This document shows, in pieces, positions 7,075 to 17,578 of a DNA stretch of 64,000 nt (within the stretch, counting starts at the first letter, position 1; every line of letters starts with the position of its first letter). The position numbers and the translations under genes are program-made. Below the pieces are notes generated by a model that did not search any database, was not told the DNA's origin, and saw only the letters and a program-made list of their open reading frames with translations. Source of the DNA: Clostridiaceae bacterium (GTDB lineage: Bacteria > Bacillota > Clostridia > Lachnospirales > Lachnospiraceae); the NCBI GenBank assembly GCA_902362725.1, contig CABIXM010000018.1, positions 1 to 64,000 on the forward strand. The letters are read 5' to 3'.

Positions 7075-7767
7075 ATGATTTATTCACATGAAGTCGAGAT
7101 GATGTGTCCGGTAGCACAGGGCGTACACCATGGCGCCGCTCCGATCCCGGAAGAAGCAAAATGGGTACAGGCGAAGGAAGTTAAAGATATTTCCGGCTTT
7201 ACACACGGCATTGGCTGGTGTGCACCGCAGCAGGGAGCATGTAAGCTGACCCTGAACGTAAAGGAAGGCGTGATCCAGGAGGCTCTGGTTGAGACTATCG
7301 GATGTTCTGGTATGACTCATTCCGCAGCGATGGCGTCCGAGATCCTGCCGGGTTTGACCGTACTGGAGGCTCTGAACACAGACCTTGTATGTGATGCTAT
7401 CAATACCGCTATGCGTGAGCTGTTCCTGCAGATCGTATACGGACGTTCCCAGTCCGCATTCTCCGAGGACGGACTTGCAGTAGGCGCAGGCCTTGAGGAC
7501 CTTGGAAAGGGACTTCGCTCTCAGGTAGGTACCATGTACGGTACTCTGAAAAAGGGACCCCGCTACCTGGAGATGGCAGAGGGTTATGTAACAGGTATCG
7601 CTCTGGATGCAGAGGATCAGATCATCGGCTACCAGTTCGTTTCTCTTGGAAAGATGACAGACTTTATCAAGAAGGGTGATGACCCGAACACTGCATGGGA
7701 AAAGGCGAAAGGTCAGTATGGCCGTGTAGCAGATGCGGTTAAGATCATTGACCCGCGTAAAGAGTAA
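7075..7767 (+). CDS. Iron-sulfur cluster assembly scaffold-like protein (NifU/IscU-like)
   Basis: A 230-residue protein with an IscU/NifU_N-like core. Conserved cysteines are C49, C55, C77 (ETIGCSGMTHSAAMAS) and C106, and the last two stretches recall the cluster-binding loops of IscU scaffolds. The start at 7075 is set by AAAGGAG. It is followed after 19 nt by a GGGtGRT-family gene; the two are usually neighbours in Clostridia and annotated as a scaffold plus a protein of unknown role. Codon use looks strongly biased, suggesting high expression. True cluster binding is inferred, and the spacing of its cysteines differs from classic IscU. Confidence 0.75.
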   Translation: MIYSHEVEMMCPVAQGVHHGAAPIPEEAKWVQAKEVKDISGFTHGIGWCAPQQGACKLTLNVKEGVIQEALVETIGCSGMTHSAAMASEILPGLTVLEALNTDLVCDAINTAMRELFLQIVYGRSQSAFSEDGLAVGAGLEDLGKGLRSQVGTMYGTLKKGPRYLEMAEGYVTGIALDAEDQIIGYQFVSLGKMTDFIKKGDDPNTAWEKAKGQYGRVADAVKIIDPRKE

Positions 7768-7786
7768 TCGAGGAGGTAGATGAAAA

Positions 7787-8797
7787 ATGGCATTATTTGA
7801 ATCATATGAAAGACGTATTGATAAGATTAACGCTGTTCTGAACAGCTATGGCATCGCTTCCATCGAGGAAGCAGAGAAGATCACCAAGGATGCTGGTCTG
7901 GACGTATACAATCAGATCAAGGGCATTCAGCCGATCTGTTTTGAGAACGCTTGCTGGGCATACATCGTAGGCGCAGCTATCGCAATCAAGAAGAACTGCC
8001 GCAAGGCAGCAGACGCTGCAGCAGCCATCGGAGAGGGCCTTCAGGCTTTCTGTATTCCGGGTTCTGTAGCAGATACACGTAAGGTAGGTCTGGGACATGG
8101 TAACCTGGGCAAGATGCTTCTGGAAGAGGAGACCGAGTGCTTCGCATTCCTGGCAGGCCATGAGTCCTTCGCAGCAGCAGAGGGCGCTATCGGTATCGCA
8201 GAGAAGGCAAACAAGGTTCGTCAGAAGCCGCTGCGTGTTATCCTGAACGGTCTTGGAAAGGACGCTGCTCAGATCATCGCAAGAATCAACGGATTTACAT
8301 ACGTTGAGACGGAGTACGATCCGTACACCAACGAGGTTAAGGAAGTATTCCGCAAGGCTTACTCCGAGGGACTTCGCGCAAAGGTTAACTGCTACGGCGC
8401 AAACAGCGTTCCGGAAGGCGTAGCTATCATGTGGAAGGAGAACGTAGACGTATCCATCACAGGTAACTCTACCAACCCGACCCGTTTCCAGCATCCGGTA
8501 GCAGGTACCTACAAGAAAGAGCGTCTTGAGGCTGGTAAGAAGTACTTCTCCGTAGCATCCGGCGGTGGTACAGGACGTACTCTGCATCCGGACAACATGG
8601 CAGCAGGACCGGCTTCCTACGGAATGACCGATACTCTGGGCCGTATGCACTCCGACGCACAGTTTGCAGGATCTTCTTCCGTTCCGGCTCACGTAGAGAT
8701 GATGGGTCTGATCGGTGCAGGAAACAACCCGATGGTTGGTATGACTGTAGCAGTAGCAGTAGCTGTTCAGGAAGCAGCAGACGCTGGCAAGTTCTAA
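7787..8797 (+). CDS. GGGtGRT family protein of unknown function
   Basis: A 336-residue protein carrying the motif that names its family, GGGTGRT, at residues 259-265 (SVASGGGTGRTLHPDNM). The Gly-rich region and the repeated alanine-glycine helices suggest a nucleotide- or cofactor-binding alpha/beta fold, but the family has no firm biochemical role. It has AGGAGG before the ATG and shares a transcript with the NifU-like gene. A strong terminator follows at 8828. The pair looks highly expressed by codon choice and probably works as one unit in Fe-S or redox metabolism; that is inference from the neighbour. Confidence 0.85.
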   Translation: MALFESYERRIDKINAVLNSYGIASIEEAEKITKDAGLDVYNQIKGIQPICFENACWAYIVGAAIAIKKNCRKAADAAAAIGEGLQAFCIPGSVADTRKVGLGHGNLGKMLLEEETECFAFLAGHESFAAAEGAIGIAEKANKVRQKPLRVILNGLGKDAAQIIARINGFTYVETEYDPYTNEVKEVFRKAYSEGLRAKVNCYGANSVPEGVAIMWKENVDVSITGNSTNPTRFQHPVAGTYKKERLEAGKKYFSVASGGGTGRTLHPDNMAAGPASYGMTDTLGRMHSDAQFAGSSSVPAHVEMMGLIGAGNNPMVGMTVAVAVAVQEAADAGKF

Positions 8798-8827
8798 ATA
8801 TAAGCCGAATAACGACAGATAAAGTAA

Positions 8828-8868
8828 GAAGGCACTCACCGGAGAGTTTTGGTGGGTGCCTTCTTTTT
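8828..8868 (+). terminator. Terminator of the NifU-like/GGGtGRT operon
   Basis: GAAGGCACTCACC (8828-8840) pairs with GGTGGGTGCCTTC (8851-8863), allowing one G-U pair, followed by five T. Confidence 0.9.
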
Positions 8869-8935
8869 GCTCTACAGGAAATACTGTGTTACATGAAAGT
8901 ACGAAATCTATAATTCCTATATATAAAATAGTGTA

Positions 8936-8964
8936 TTGACAAAAAAACAATCCTATGATAAAGT
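8936..8964 (+). promoter_or_regulatory. Probable promoter of the cyclase/AhpD operon
   Basis: Perfect TTGACA at 8936-8941 with TAAAGT at 8959-8964 after 17 bp. A better TATAAT at 8968-8973 would need a 26-bp spacer, so the exact start is uncertain. Confidence 0.55.
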
Positions 8965-8998
8965 CACTATAATGAATCAAAGTTGTACAGTGAAAAAT

Positions 8999-9053
8999 AA
9001 AGTCAATGGAGACCTAAAATATAAAGTAAGTGGGTCTTGTATTGACTTTTTTT
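8999..9053 (+). promoter_or_regulatory. Leader terminator (attenuator) before the cyclase gene
   Basis: AAAGTCAAT (8999-9007) pairs perfectly with ATTGACTTT (9041-9049), with an inner AGACC/GGTCT pairing, and runs into seven T at 9047-9053. It lies wholly between the promoter and the ribosome binding site (AAAGGAGG, 9058-9065), so the operon can only be expressed by read-through. The sensor is not identified. Confidence 0.65.
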
Positions 9054-9073
9054 AATTAAAGGAGGATAATATT

Positions 9074-9844
9074 ATGGCAAACCTTAAATTATGGGATTTT
9101 GTAAAAGAAGTAAAAGGGACAGGTTACAAATGGGTAGACCTGACGCATGAGCTGAGCCCAGAGACTCCGCACTGGTACGGCTTCAAGCCGCTGGAAGGCA
9201 AGCTTCTTTTCGACTACAGAGAGGGCACCCCGGACGACATGATGGCGCCCATGAGATGTATCCAGTACAGCGTAGCCAGCCAGTATGGAACTCACGTAGA
9301 CGTACCCCTTCATTTCTGGGGCGATGGCCGCGACATGAGCAAGATTACCGTAAAAGAGCTGGTATATCCTCTGGTAGTGGTAGATAAGTCTAAGGAGTGC
9401 GCGGAAAACCCGGAATTCACCATGACCGTAGCCGATCTGGAAAAATGGGAGAGCGAGAACGGTAAGATTCCGGAGGGCGCATTCGTAGCGTTCCGTTCCG
9501 ACTGGTATAAGAAATCCAATCTGGATAATCCGGACGAGAACGGCAATCCCCATTACCCGGGCTGGAGCGTGGATGCCATTAAATGGCTGGTGGAGGAGCG
9601 CAACATCGGCGCCATTGGACATGAGCCGGCAGATACCGATCCCAGCTACGTGACCACCAGAGAGGACGCGTATCCGTATCCGGGCGAGCAGTACATTCTG
9701 GAGACCGACCGCATCCAGATCGAGGTTATGAGAAATTTCGACCAGGTACCGGCTGTGGGAGCCATGATCGTATGCGCGTTCCCGAAGCTGAAGGATGGCA
9801 CAGGCTTCTCCGCAAGATGCTTCGCAATCTGCCCCGAAGACTAA
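9074..9844 (+). CDS. Cyclase family protein (PF04199, arylformamidase-like hydrolase)
   Basis: A 256-residue putative metal-dependent hydrolase. The family motif is present as YGTHVDVPLHF: H74, D76 and H80 are the expected metal ligands. Family members include kynurenine formamidase and isatin hydrolase, which open amide or lactam bonds. This protein is longer than KynB (about 210) and carries an insert around residues 140-190 (NPHYPGWSVDAIKWL, EPADTDP). It is followed after 19 nt by an AhpD-like gene, and a terminator in the leader points to induced expression. No tryptophan-degrading genes are nearby, so the substrate is open. Confidence 0.8.
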   Translation: MANLKLWDFVKEVKGTGYKWVDLTHELSPETPHWYGFKPLEGKLLFDYREGTPDDMMAPMRCIQYSVASQYGTHVDVPLHFWGDGRDMSKITVKELVYPLVVVDKSKECAENPEFTMTVADLEKWESENGKIPEGAFVAFRSDWYKKSNLDNPDENGNPHYPGWSVDAIKWLVEERNIGAIGHEPADTDPSYVTTREDAYPYPGEQYILETDRIQIEVMRNFDQVPAVGAMIVCAFPKLKDGTGFSARCFAICPED

Positions 9845-9863
9845 AATCAGGAGGACATAGAAT

Positions 9864-10469
9864 ATGTTGGAATTTGACGAGCAGCTTTCAAGACTGCAGA
9901 AACCGGACCGCGAGGAGATGACAGACGAGGAATACGCTGTCTTCAATAAAAATGTAGAAGTTATGGAGAAGAACTGGGGCTTCATCAACAACCTGTTCAA
10001 GATTCTTCCCCTGAACGCCAAGGAGTACATCGGATTCCTGAATTTCAAGAATTCCCTGTACAATGACACCTGCTATCTGACAGACGCGCAGAAGGAGATG
10101 ATCGGCGTAGTCGTATCTTCTTATAACTGCTGCTGCTATTGCCTGACCACCCATGGCGATAACCTTCGCGGTATGTGGAAGAATGCCCGTCTGGTAGACA
10201 AGATTTCCTATAATTATCGTTCCGCTAAGGATGAGCTGTCCAAAGAGGACTATGCGCTCTGCGAGTACGCATGGTACGTAACCGCACATCCCCGCGACAT
10301 TGATCAGGAGCAGGTGAATAAGCTCCGTGAAGCGGGCTTTGATGATCATCAGATTCTGGAGGCAGCTTTCGTGGCAGGCTTCTTCAACTACACGAACCGT
10401 TGGGTCAGCACCATCGCACCAGTTCCGAATCCGGGTCATTACAGCCACAACCGTAATTTTGAAGATTAA
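9864..10469 (+). CDS. AhpD-like / carboxymuconolactone decarboxylase family protein
   Basis: A 201-residue all-helical protein of the peroxidase-related AhpD fold. The redox motif appears as CCCYCLTTH with C90 and C93 forming the C-x-x-C pair and H97 three residues on, the AhpD arrangement. It follows the cyclase-family gene with AGGAGG and shares its transcript. AhpD proteins reduce peroxides or lipoyl partners, while relatives act on lactones. Pairing with a ring-opening hydrolase hints at detoxifying or using an aromatic or lactone compound. Confidence 0.8.
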   Translation: MLEFDEQLSRLQKPDREEMTDEEYAVFNKNVEVMEKNWGFINNLFKILPLNAKEYIGFLNFKNSLYNDTCYLTDAQKEMIGVVVSSYNCCCYCLTTHGDNLRGMWKNARLVDKISYNYRSAKDELSKEDYALCEYAWYVTAHPRDIDQEQVNKLREAGFDDHQILEAAFVAGFFNYTNRWVSTIAPVPNPGHYSHNRNFED

Positions 10470-10475
10470 TCCTTA

Positions 10476-10515
10476 CATAAAAATAAGACCGAATCCCTTC
10501 GGTCTTATTTTTATG
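10476..10515. terminator. Bidirectional terminator between convergent genes
   Basis: Arms 10476-10493 and 10498-10515 pair perfectly around a 4-nt loop, with A-tract on the left and T-tract on the right. It serves the AhpD-like gene (+) and the alarmone synthetase (-). Confidence 0.92.
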
Positions 10516-10517
10516 CG

Positions 10518-11267
10518 TTACAGTTCTCGGTTATTCAGCGGAATCGTCAGCTTTTTCAGCTTGTCCATATTGGTCTGAGGCAGGGCGTTACCGGGATATA
10601 TCTTATCCTTGATAGCCTGCATCCGCCTGTCGGTCTGGGCAATGATATCAGCGCAGTCCTTCAGCTCCGCAGAGAGCTCGTCCACATTTTCCACATCATC
10701 GATATCCTGCTTGTACTTGAGCTGATGATCGACGCTGGCCCAGAAGTCCATGGCGATGGTCCGGATTTGCACCTCCACCCGCATATTTTTCTTCTGATTG
10801 GAAAAGAAGACCGGGATCTCGATAATCAGGTGCAGGCTGCGGTAGCCGTTGTCCTTGGGGTGCTCGATATAATCCTTCTTTTTAATTAAAGTAATATCAT
10901 CCTGGCGCAGCAGCATATCCGCCACGGTATAGATGTCATCGATAAAAGAACAGATAACGCGGACGCCTGCCACATCGTTCAGATTCTTCTCTACAGATTC
11001 CACGCTGACGGGCACGCCGTACCGGTGTAGCTTTTCCACGATACTCAAGGGCTTCTTCACCCTTGAGGTGATGAATTCGATGGGGTTACGCTGGTGGTGG
11101 ATGCTCAGTTCATCATTCAGCACCTCCAGCTTGGTCCGCATCTCGCGGATGGCGCAGCTGTACATCATCATCAGCTCCTGAAATTCAAAAGCCTGATTGA
11201 CAAAATAGGTCTGTATATCCGGAATATCCGTGGTATCGAGAAAGGTTTTCTGTAATTCGTTTTCCAT
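10518..11267 (-). CDS. relQ: Small alarmone synthetase, (p)ppGpp synthetase (RelQ-like)
   Basis: A 249-residue GTP pyrophosphokinase of the RelA/SpoT synthetase-only type, which transfers pyrophosphate from ATP to GTP or GDP to make the stringent-response alarmone. Visible motifs are DVAGVRVICSF, KKDYIEHPKDNGYRSLHLI (GTP-binding) and EVQIRT with the following FWASVDHQLKYK. There is no HD hydrolase, TGS or ACT domain, so it is a small synthetase rather than a long Rel. It is a single gene ahead of the shared terminator at 10476. The RelQ rather than RelP call is based on overall resemblance and is less certain. Confidence 0.85.
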   Translation of the reverse strand: MENELQKTFLDTTDIPDIQTYFVNQAFEFQELMMMYSCAIREMRTKLEVLNDELSIHHQRNPIEFITSRVKKPLSIVEKLHRYGVPVSVESVEKNLNDVAGVRVICSFIDDIYTVADMLLRQDDITLIKKKDYIEHPKDNGYRSLHLIIEIPVFFSNQKKNMRVEVQIRTIAMDFWASVDHQLKYKQDIDDVENVDELSAELKDCADIIAQTDRRMQAIKDKIYPGNALPQTNMDKLKKLTIPLNNREL

Positions 11268-11284
11268 GACAATTCTCCATTTCG

Positions 11285-12328
11285 TTATTTTCCGCGTGCC
11301 TGGGCACGATACTTTGAAGGACTTAAGCCTGTAGTTTCAGCAAATTTCTTATAAAAAAATCCCTTATTGCGATATCCAATCAGCCACATGATTTCCTCAA
11401 CATTCAGGTTGGAAGATTCCAACAGCAGTTTTGCGCGTTCGACACGCAGAAAAACCAGATATTCCGAATAGGTTTTCCCGGTTTGTTTTTTGATGAGGTT
11501 ATTAAAATAATTGGGCTGAAAATGAAAATTTTCAGTTAGAGCATGCATGTGGACAGAAGAAAGATTATTTTTCATATACTCGCTGACAGCTTCAAACAAT
11601 TTTTCTTCGTAAATGGCATTTTCTTGACGGGAAAAACTGTATTGATAGCCTGAGGAAAGGCTGTCCATAAGGCGGATGAGGTAGCCTTTACTGATGTCCA
11701 TGTAGCCGGGGCGTTTATTTCGGATTTCTGAAATAATATGGAACAGGGAATCCTGAATAGAATCCAGCTGTTCGAGTTTTATCGGGGTAAATTTCAGATA
11801 ATGCTGTCGATCACTGTACATCATAATATTTTTGCGCAGAAATTTCTGCAGGGGCGAAATGCTGACATTGCCGAGAAAAGCCTCATTAAATACATCCCGG
11901 TCGATGCAGATATTCACCAGAAGACATTCGGAGTCCCGGATGGACTCCCGGTGGTAGGCCATGGAATTGATAAAACAGATTTCGTTTTCTGTAAAGGAGG
12001 CAATTTCTCCTTCGATTTCCACGGTCAGATATCCGGATACAATATAGCGCAGTTCAATATAGTCAGAATAGTAGCTGACAAGCTCAGTGTCTCCCAGATC
12101 CAGATGTACCGGATGCTCGTGGGAAAAAAAGAGATTGGTCAGATGCCCCTGATGGAATTTCTGATAGGAAATGCATAAATCCTGTGTGATTTTGTGGAAA
12201 TCCTTTCCGTCACGGATAACAGAAATAAAATCAAAATCCATATCGCAGGCATTGAGCTGCTCATAAGTCATTTTTAAATGGTGCTCCGGAGCAATGGGAA
12301 TCCGGTAAAGTTCTTCGGCAAGTTGCAT
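11285..12328 (-). CDS. AraC-family transcriptional regulator
   Basis: A 347-residue regulator with an N-terminal cupin-like sensing domain (about residues 40-180) and a C-terminal double helix-turn-helix (about 245-345), including FHFQPNYFNNLIKKQTGKTY and IMWLIGYRNKGFFYKKF. The frame is open far upstream, but the start at 12328 is preferred because GAGAGGACG lies just before it and the upstream part is low-complexity and overlaps the divergent promoter. It faces the glucoside operon across 189 bp and is the likely activator of it. The ligand is unknown; a glycoside or its phosphate is expected. Confidence 0.85.
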   Translation of the reverse strand: MQLAEELYRIPIAPEHHLKMTYEQLNACDMDFDFISVIRDGKDFHKITQDLCISYQKFHQGHLTNLFFSHEHPVHLDLGDTELVSYYSDYIELRYIVSGYLTVEIEGEIASFTENEICFINSMAYHRESIRDSECLLVNICIDRDVFNEAFLGNVSISPLQKFLRKNIMMYSDRQHYLKFTPIKLEQLDSIQDSLFHIISEIRNKRPGYMDISKGYLIRLMDSLSSGYQYSFSRQENAIYEEKLFEAVSEYMKNNLSSVHMHALTENFHFQPNYFNNLIKKQTGKTYSEYLVFLRVERAKLLLESSNLNVEEIMWLIGYRNKGFFYKKFAETTGLSPSKYRAQARGK

Positions 12329-12356
12329 ATCGACGTCCTCTCGCCTCTTTTTTATC

Positions 12357-12365
12357 AGTATAGCA
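12357..12365 (-). promoter_or_regulatory. Extended -10 promoter for the AraC gene
   Basis: Read on the - strand: TGCTATACT, an extended -10 element about 30 bp before the AraC start codon. No good -35 is seen, as is common with TGn promoters. Confidence 0.5.
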
Positions 12366-12517
12366 CGAAAAGCAGAAGAATGAAAGTGGAGAATAAAATA
12401 CGGGAAAAACAGGATGAATGCAATAGGTAACTTTTTCGAGAAAAACTGTGTAGAATACGTAATCGAAAAACAAAAAGAAGGTGGTAAAATAAAGGAAAAC
12501 AAGGAGGGATGAGAAAA

Positions 12518-13237
12518 GTGAAAATTACAGAGCACCTTTTCCAAATCAGTGGGGTGCAATATGGAACAAATTCTAATATATATGCCATACAGACGGAAGA
12601 AGGGCTTGTCCTGATAGACTGTGGATATCAGGAGGAACAGTGGAAGAAGATGCTTAGCTGTATGGAAAAGTGGAATCTTGATCCGATGAATATTAAAACC
12701 GTATTTCTGACCCATTCCCATTTCGATCATGCAGGAAATGTCTGGAGGATGAATCAGTTGGGAGCGGATGTGCTTGCCAGCGCGGAAGATGCAGAAAAAA
12801 TAGAACATGGAAATCCGGAGATGGAACAGCTTTTCGGGTCACCATGGAAATGTGGCAGGATAACAAGGACGATACGGGAAGGCGACAGCTTTACATTTGG
12901 AGGACAGGTAGAAATCAATGTGCTGGAAACGCCGGGACACAGCAAAGGCTCTCTTTCCTTTCTGATTTCTGTAGATGGGATTCGGGCTTTGTGTACGGGG
13001 GATCTGTTCTTTGTGAAACCCTGGCCGCCGGAAGACAAGGTGGATGTGGAGCTTGGCTATATGGGAGGATGGGACTTCGATATGAAAGCATATCAAAATT
13101 CCCTGAGACGCCTGCGGAATGTGAAAGCGGATATCTTCCTGCCGGGGCACTACTATTTTTACAGAGGAGCCGATGTACACAGCCTGTTTGAGATGGCCTG
13201 CGAAAAGGAAGAAAGGGGAAAACATGTCGGAGCGTGA
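12518..13237 (+). CDS. Metallo-beta-lactamase-fold hydrolase
   Basis: A 239-residue MBL-fold protein. The metal motif H-S-H-F-D-H is at residues 66-71, followed by GHSKGSLSF, a CTGDLFF aspartate and the C-terminal LPGHYYF histidine, so both metal sites look intact. The GTG at 12518 is chosen because AAGGAGGG (12501-12508) is 9 nt upstream; an ATG at 12509 would be too close. It is first in an operon with two SnoaL-like proteins, a PTS permease and a 6-phospho-beta-glucosidase. It may hydrolyse an ester, lactone or thioester of the aglycone side; this is inference from context. Confidence 0.8.
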   Translation: MKITEHLFQISGVQYGTNSNIYAIQTEEGLVLIDCGYQEEQWKKMLSCMEKWNLDPMNIKTVFLTHSHFDHAGNVWRMNQLGADVLASAEDAEKIEHGNPEMEQLFGSPWKCGRITRTIREGDSFTFGGQVEINVLETPGHSKGSLSFLISVDGIRALCTGDLFFVKPWPPEDKVDVELGYMGGWDFDMKAYQNSLRRLRNVKADIFLPGHYYFYRGADVHSLFEMACEKEERGKHVGA

Positions 13238-13895
13238 ACGAAAGGAAGCACTTCTTAGAAAATTAAATAAGTTGGAAGCATACCATGAAATTCAGAACGA
13301 AATGGGAAGACTGACAGCGGCTTTCAATTTCCATCAGAGAGAAGCGGTTGCAGAACATTTTGCATGGGAAATGGAAGATGTATCCGTGGAGTATGCGGAC
13401 GAAGGCCGATTCGAAGGAAAAAAGGCAGTGGAAGCGGTACTGGATATGCTTCTCGGTAAACCGGCAGAGCCTGGAGAAATGTTGGATATGCAGCTGACAA
13501 CGCCGATGATTGAGGTGGCAGACGACCTGCGGACAGCGAAATGTGTCTGGTGGTGTCCGGGAGCCGGGGCGTGGAAGAATGAAGAAGGAGCTCACGCCAT
13601 CTGGGTCTGGGGTCAGGTTGCTGCAGACTTTATCTTTACAGAAAAAAGAGAATGGAAGGTCTGGCACCTGCATTATTTCCGCTTTATCAAATGTGCGTAT
13701 GAAAAGGGATGGGTGGAAGATACCAGCATGATTCATCGTGCGAATACCGCAATGCATCCGGAATCGTTGCCTGGAACCTATCATAATCCCTATTCGCCGC
13801 TCAGCGTCCGGGAAGGTATTCCGGCAATGCCCCTGCCTTATCAGACTTATCGGAAAGAAGACAGGTATTGGGAACTGAGCCGGGACAAGCGGTAG
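13224..13895 (+). CDS. SnoaL-like (NTF2 fold) protein, first paralogue
   Basis: A 223-residue protein with a SnoaL/NTF2-like alpha+beta barrel: an N-terminal helix followed by FNFHQREAVAEHFAWEMEDVSVEYADEGRFEGKKAV and a strand with KVWHLHYFRF. Members of this fold are cyclases, isomerases, dehydratases or ligand binders. The start overlaps the end of the MBL gene by 14 nt, with GAAAGGGG as ribosome binding site, so the two are translationally coupled. It shares the block L-TTP-IEV...R-A--VWW with the next gene, which marks the pair as diverged duplicates. The C-terminal 60 residues extend beyond a plain SnoaL domain. Confidence 0.7.
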   Translation: MSERERKEALLRKLNKLEAYHEIQNEMGRLTAAFNFHQREAVAEHFAWEMEDVSVEYADEGRFEGKKAVEAVLDMLLGKPAEPGEMLDMQLTTPMIEVADDLRTAKCVWWCPGAGAWKNEEGAHAIWVWGQVAADFIFTEKREWKVWHLHYFRFIKCAYEKGWVEDTSMIHRANTAMHPESLPGTYHNPYSPLSVREGIPAMPLPYQTYRKEDRYWELSRDKR

Positions 13896-13907
13896 AGAGA
13901 AAGCCTT

Positions 13908-14570
13908 ATGTACTGGACGATGGAAAAAATCGATGTGCTGACAGAGGAAGAGCTTTCGGAAATTGAGAGACGAACCGAGCGACTGATGTCTATCTGGAAA
14001 ATACAGAATCTGCGGGGAAATGCGGCAATTTTTCATGATGATCAGCATATTGGAGAACAAAGAAGAGAACTGAATGCATTGAAGCATCCGTCGGTGGATG
14101 TGGAAGGTCTGATGGCATTCCGACAAAAAGCAGTGGTGGACTCTCTGACAGGCAACATGTTGGTTCATCCGCTAACTACACCGGTCATTGAAGTGGATGA
14201 AAACAACAGGAGGGCCAGGAGCGTGTGGTGGTCCATGGGAGTTGAAGGCTTGTCAAAGCATCGGGAGGAGCCTGTGGCCATTGTGTCTCTGGGAATGGTT
14301 CCCGGCGTGGAGATTGTGGAAGACGGTGCATGGAAAATCCTCTGGGGAGTTTGGCAGCGGACGACCAAGAATGAATATCATGCAGGCTGGGTGAAAAGCA
14401 TGATTCCGACCAATACCAGGCCGGAATTGACGCCGGAGGAGGATCGGGCAGGCTTTGGCAGATATGCTTATCAGGAAAACGAGGTGCGTCAGGCGATACC
14501 GCAGCCACCAAAGAAAGATACTTGGGAAAAATATCCCGATGAGATGGATAAAACCTGGCTGGAGGGTTGA
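13908..14570 (+). CDS. SnoaL-like (NTF2 fold) protein, second paralogue
   Basis: A 220-residue paralogue of the preceding protein. Shared segments include PLTTPVIEVDENNRRARSVWW (residues 87-107) and a C-terminal stretch with ENEVRQAIPQPP matching REGIPAMPLPYQ of the first copy. The N-terminal half differs, with GNAAIFHDDQHIGEQ instead of FNFHQREA, so the two probably form a heteromer or act on different forms of a compound. The ATG at 13908 has a weak GAGAGAAAG site; an in-frame ATG at 13920 is the alternative. Function is unknown; it is not a standard part of beta-glucoside operons. Confidence 0.68.
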   Translation: MYWTMEKIDVLTEEELSEIERRTERLMSIWKIQNLRGNAAIFHDDQHIGEQRRELNALKHPSVDVEGLMAFRQKAVVDSLTGNMLVHPLTTPVIEVDENNRRARSVWWSMGVEGLSKHREEPVAIVSLGMVPGVEIVEDGAWKILWGVWQRTTKNEYHAGWVKSMIPTNTRPELTPEEDRAGFGRYAYQENEVRQAIPQPPKKDTWEKYPDEMDKTWLEG

Positions 14571-14613
14571 AAAATCCGGAAAAAAGTGAAATGATAGAAA
14601 AAGGAGAAAAGCT

Positions 14614-17410
<2,797 letters not shown>

Positions 17411-17414
17411 AGAG

Positions 17415-17450
17415 AAGCGCAGATGGTTTTTATGGCCGTCTGTGCTTTTT
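17415..17450 (+). terminator. Terminator of the glucoside operon
   Basis: AAGCGCAGATGG (17415-17426) pairs with CCGTCTGTGCTT (17436-17447) with two G-U pairs, ending in a T-run. Confidence 0.85.
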
Positions 17451-17462
17451 CGGGTTTGCCCC

Positions 17463-17490
17463 TTGCAAAACTTCCGAAAATGTGTATACT
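17463..17490 (+). promoter_or_regulatory. Promoter of prfC, flanked by an 11-bp inverted repeat
   Basis: TTGCAA (17463-17468), 16-bp spacer, TATACT (17485-17490). TTCCGAAAATG (17472-17482) and its exact complement CATTTTCGGAA (17507-17517) bracket the -10 and the start site, an operator-like layout. Confidence 0.6.
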
Positions 17491-17503
17491 GGATAATAGT
17501 TAT

Positions 17504-17537
17504 GCCCATTTTCGGAAAGCTATCCGGATGGGCTTTT
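17504..17537 (+). promoter_or_regulatory. Leader hairpin of prfC, possible attenuator
   Basis: GCCCAT (17504-17509) pairs with ATGGGC (17528-17533), helped by CGG/CCG inside, and is followed by four T. It would form at the very 5' end of the transcript. The T-run is short, so termination may be weak. Confidence 0.4.
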
Positions 17538-17578
17538 GAATCGTCAATTGATACACGGATAAGATAAGGAAGAATGAA

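Noticed and set aside
7802..8980. A 392-codon open frame on the - strand
   Set aside because: It is the complement of the GGGtGRT gene, kept open by strong codon bias; cysteine- and leucine-rich composition, no ribosome binding site, no family.
12329..12808. N-terminal 160-residue extension of the AraC protein
   Set aside because: Low-complexity phenylalanine-rich sequence that overlaps the MBL gene and its promoter; a good ribosome binding site favours the start at 12328.
14571..14613. LicT/BglG-type antiterminator site before the glucoside PTS gene
   Set aside because: The 43-bp gap holds no terminator and no RAT-like hairpin, and the operon has an AraC regulator instead.
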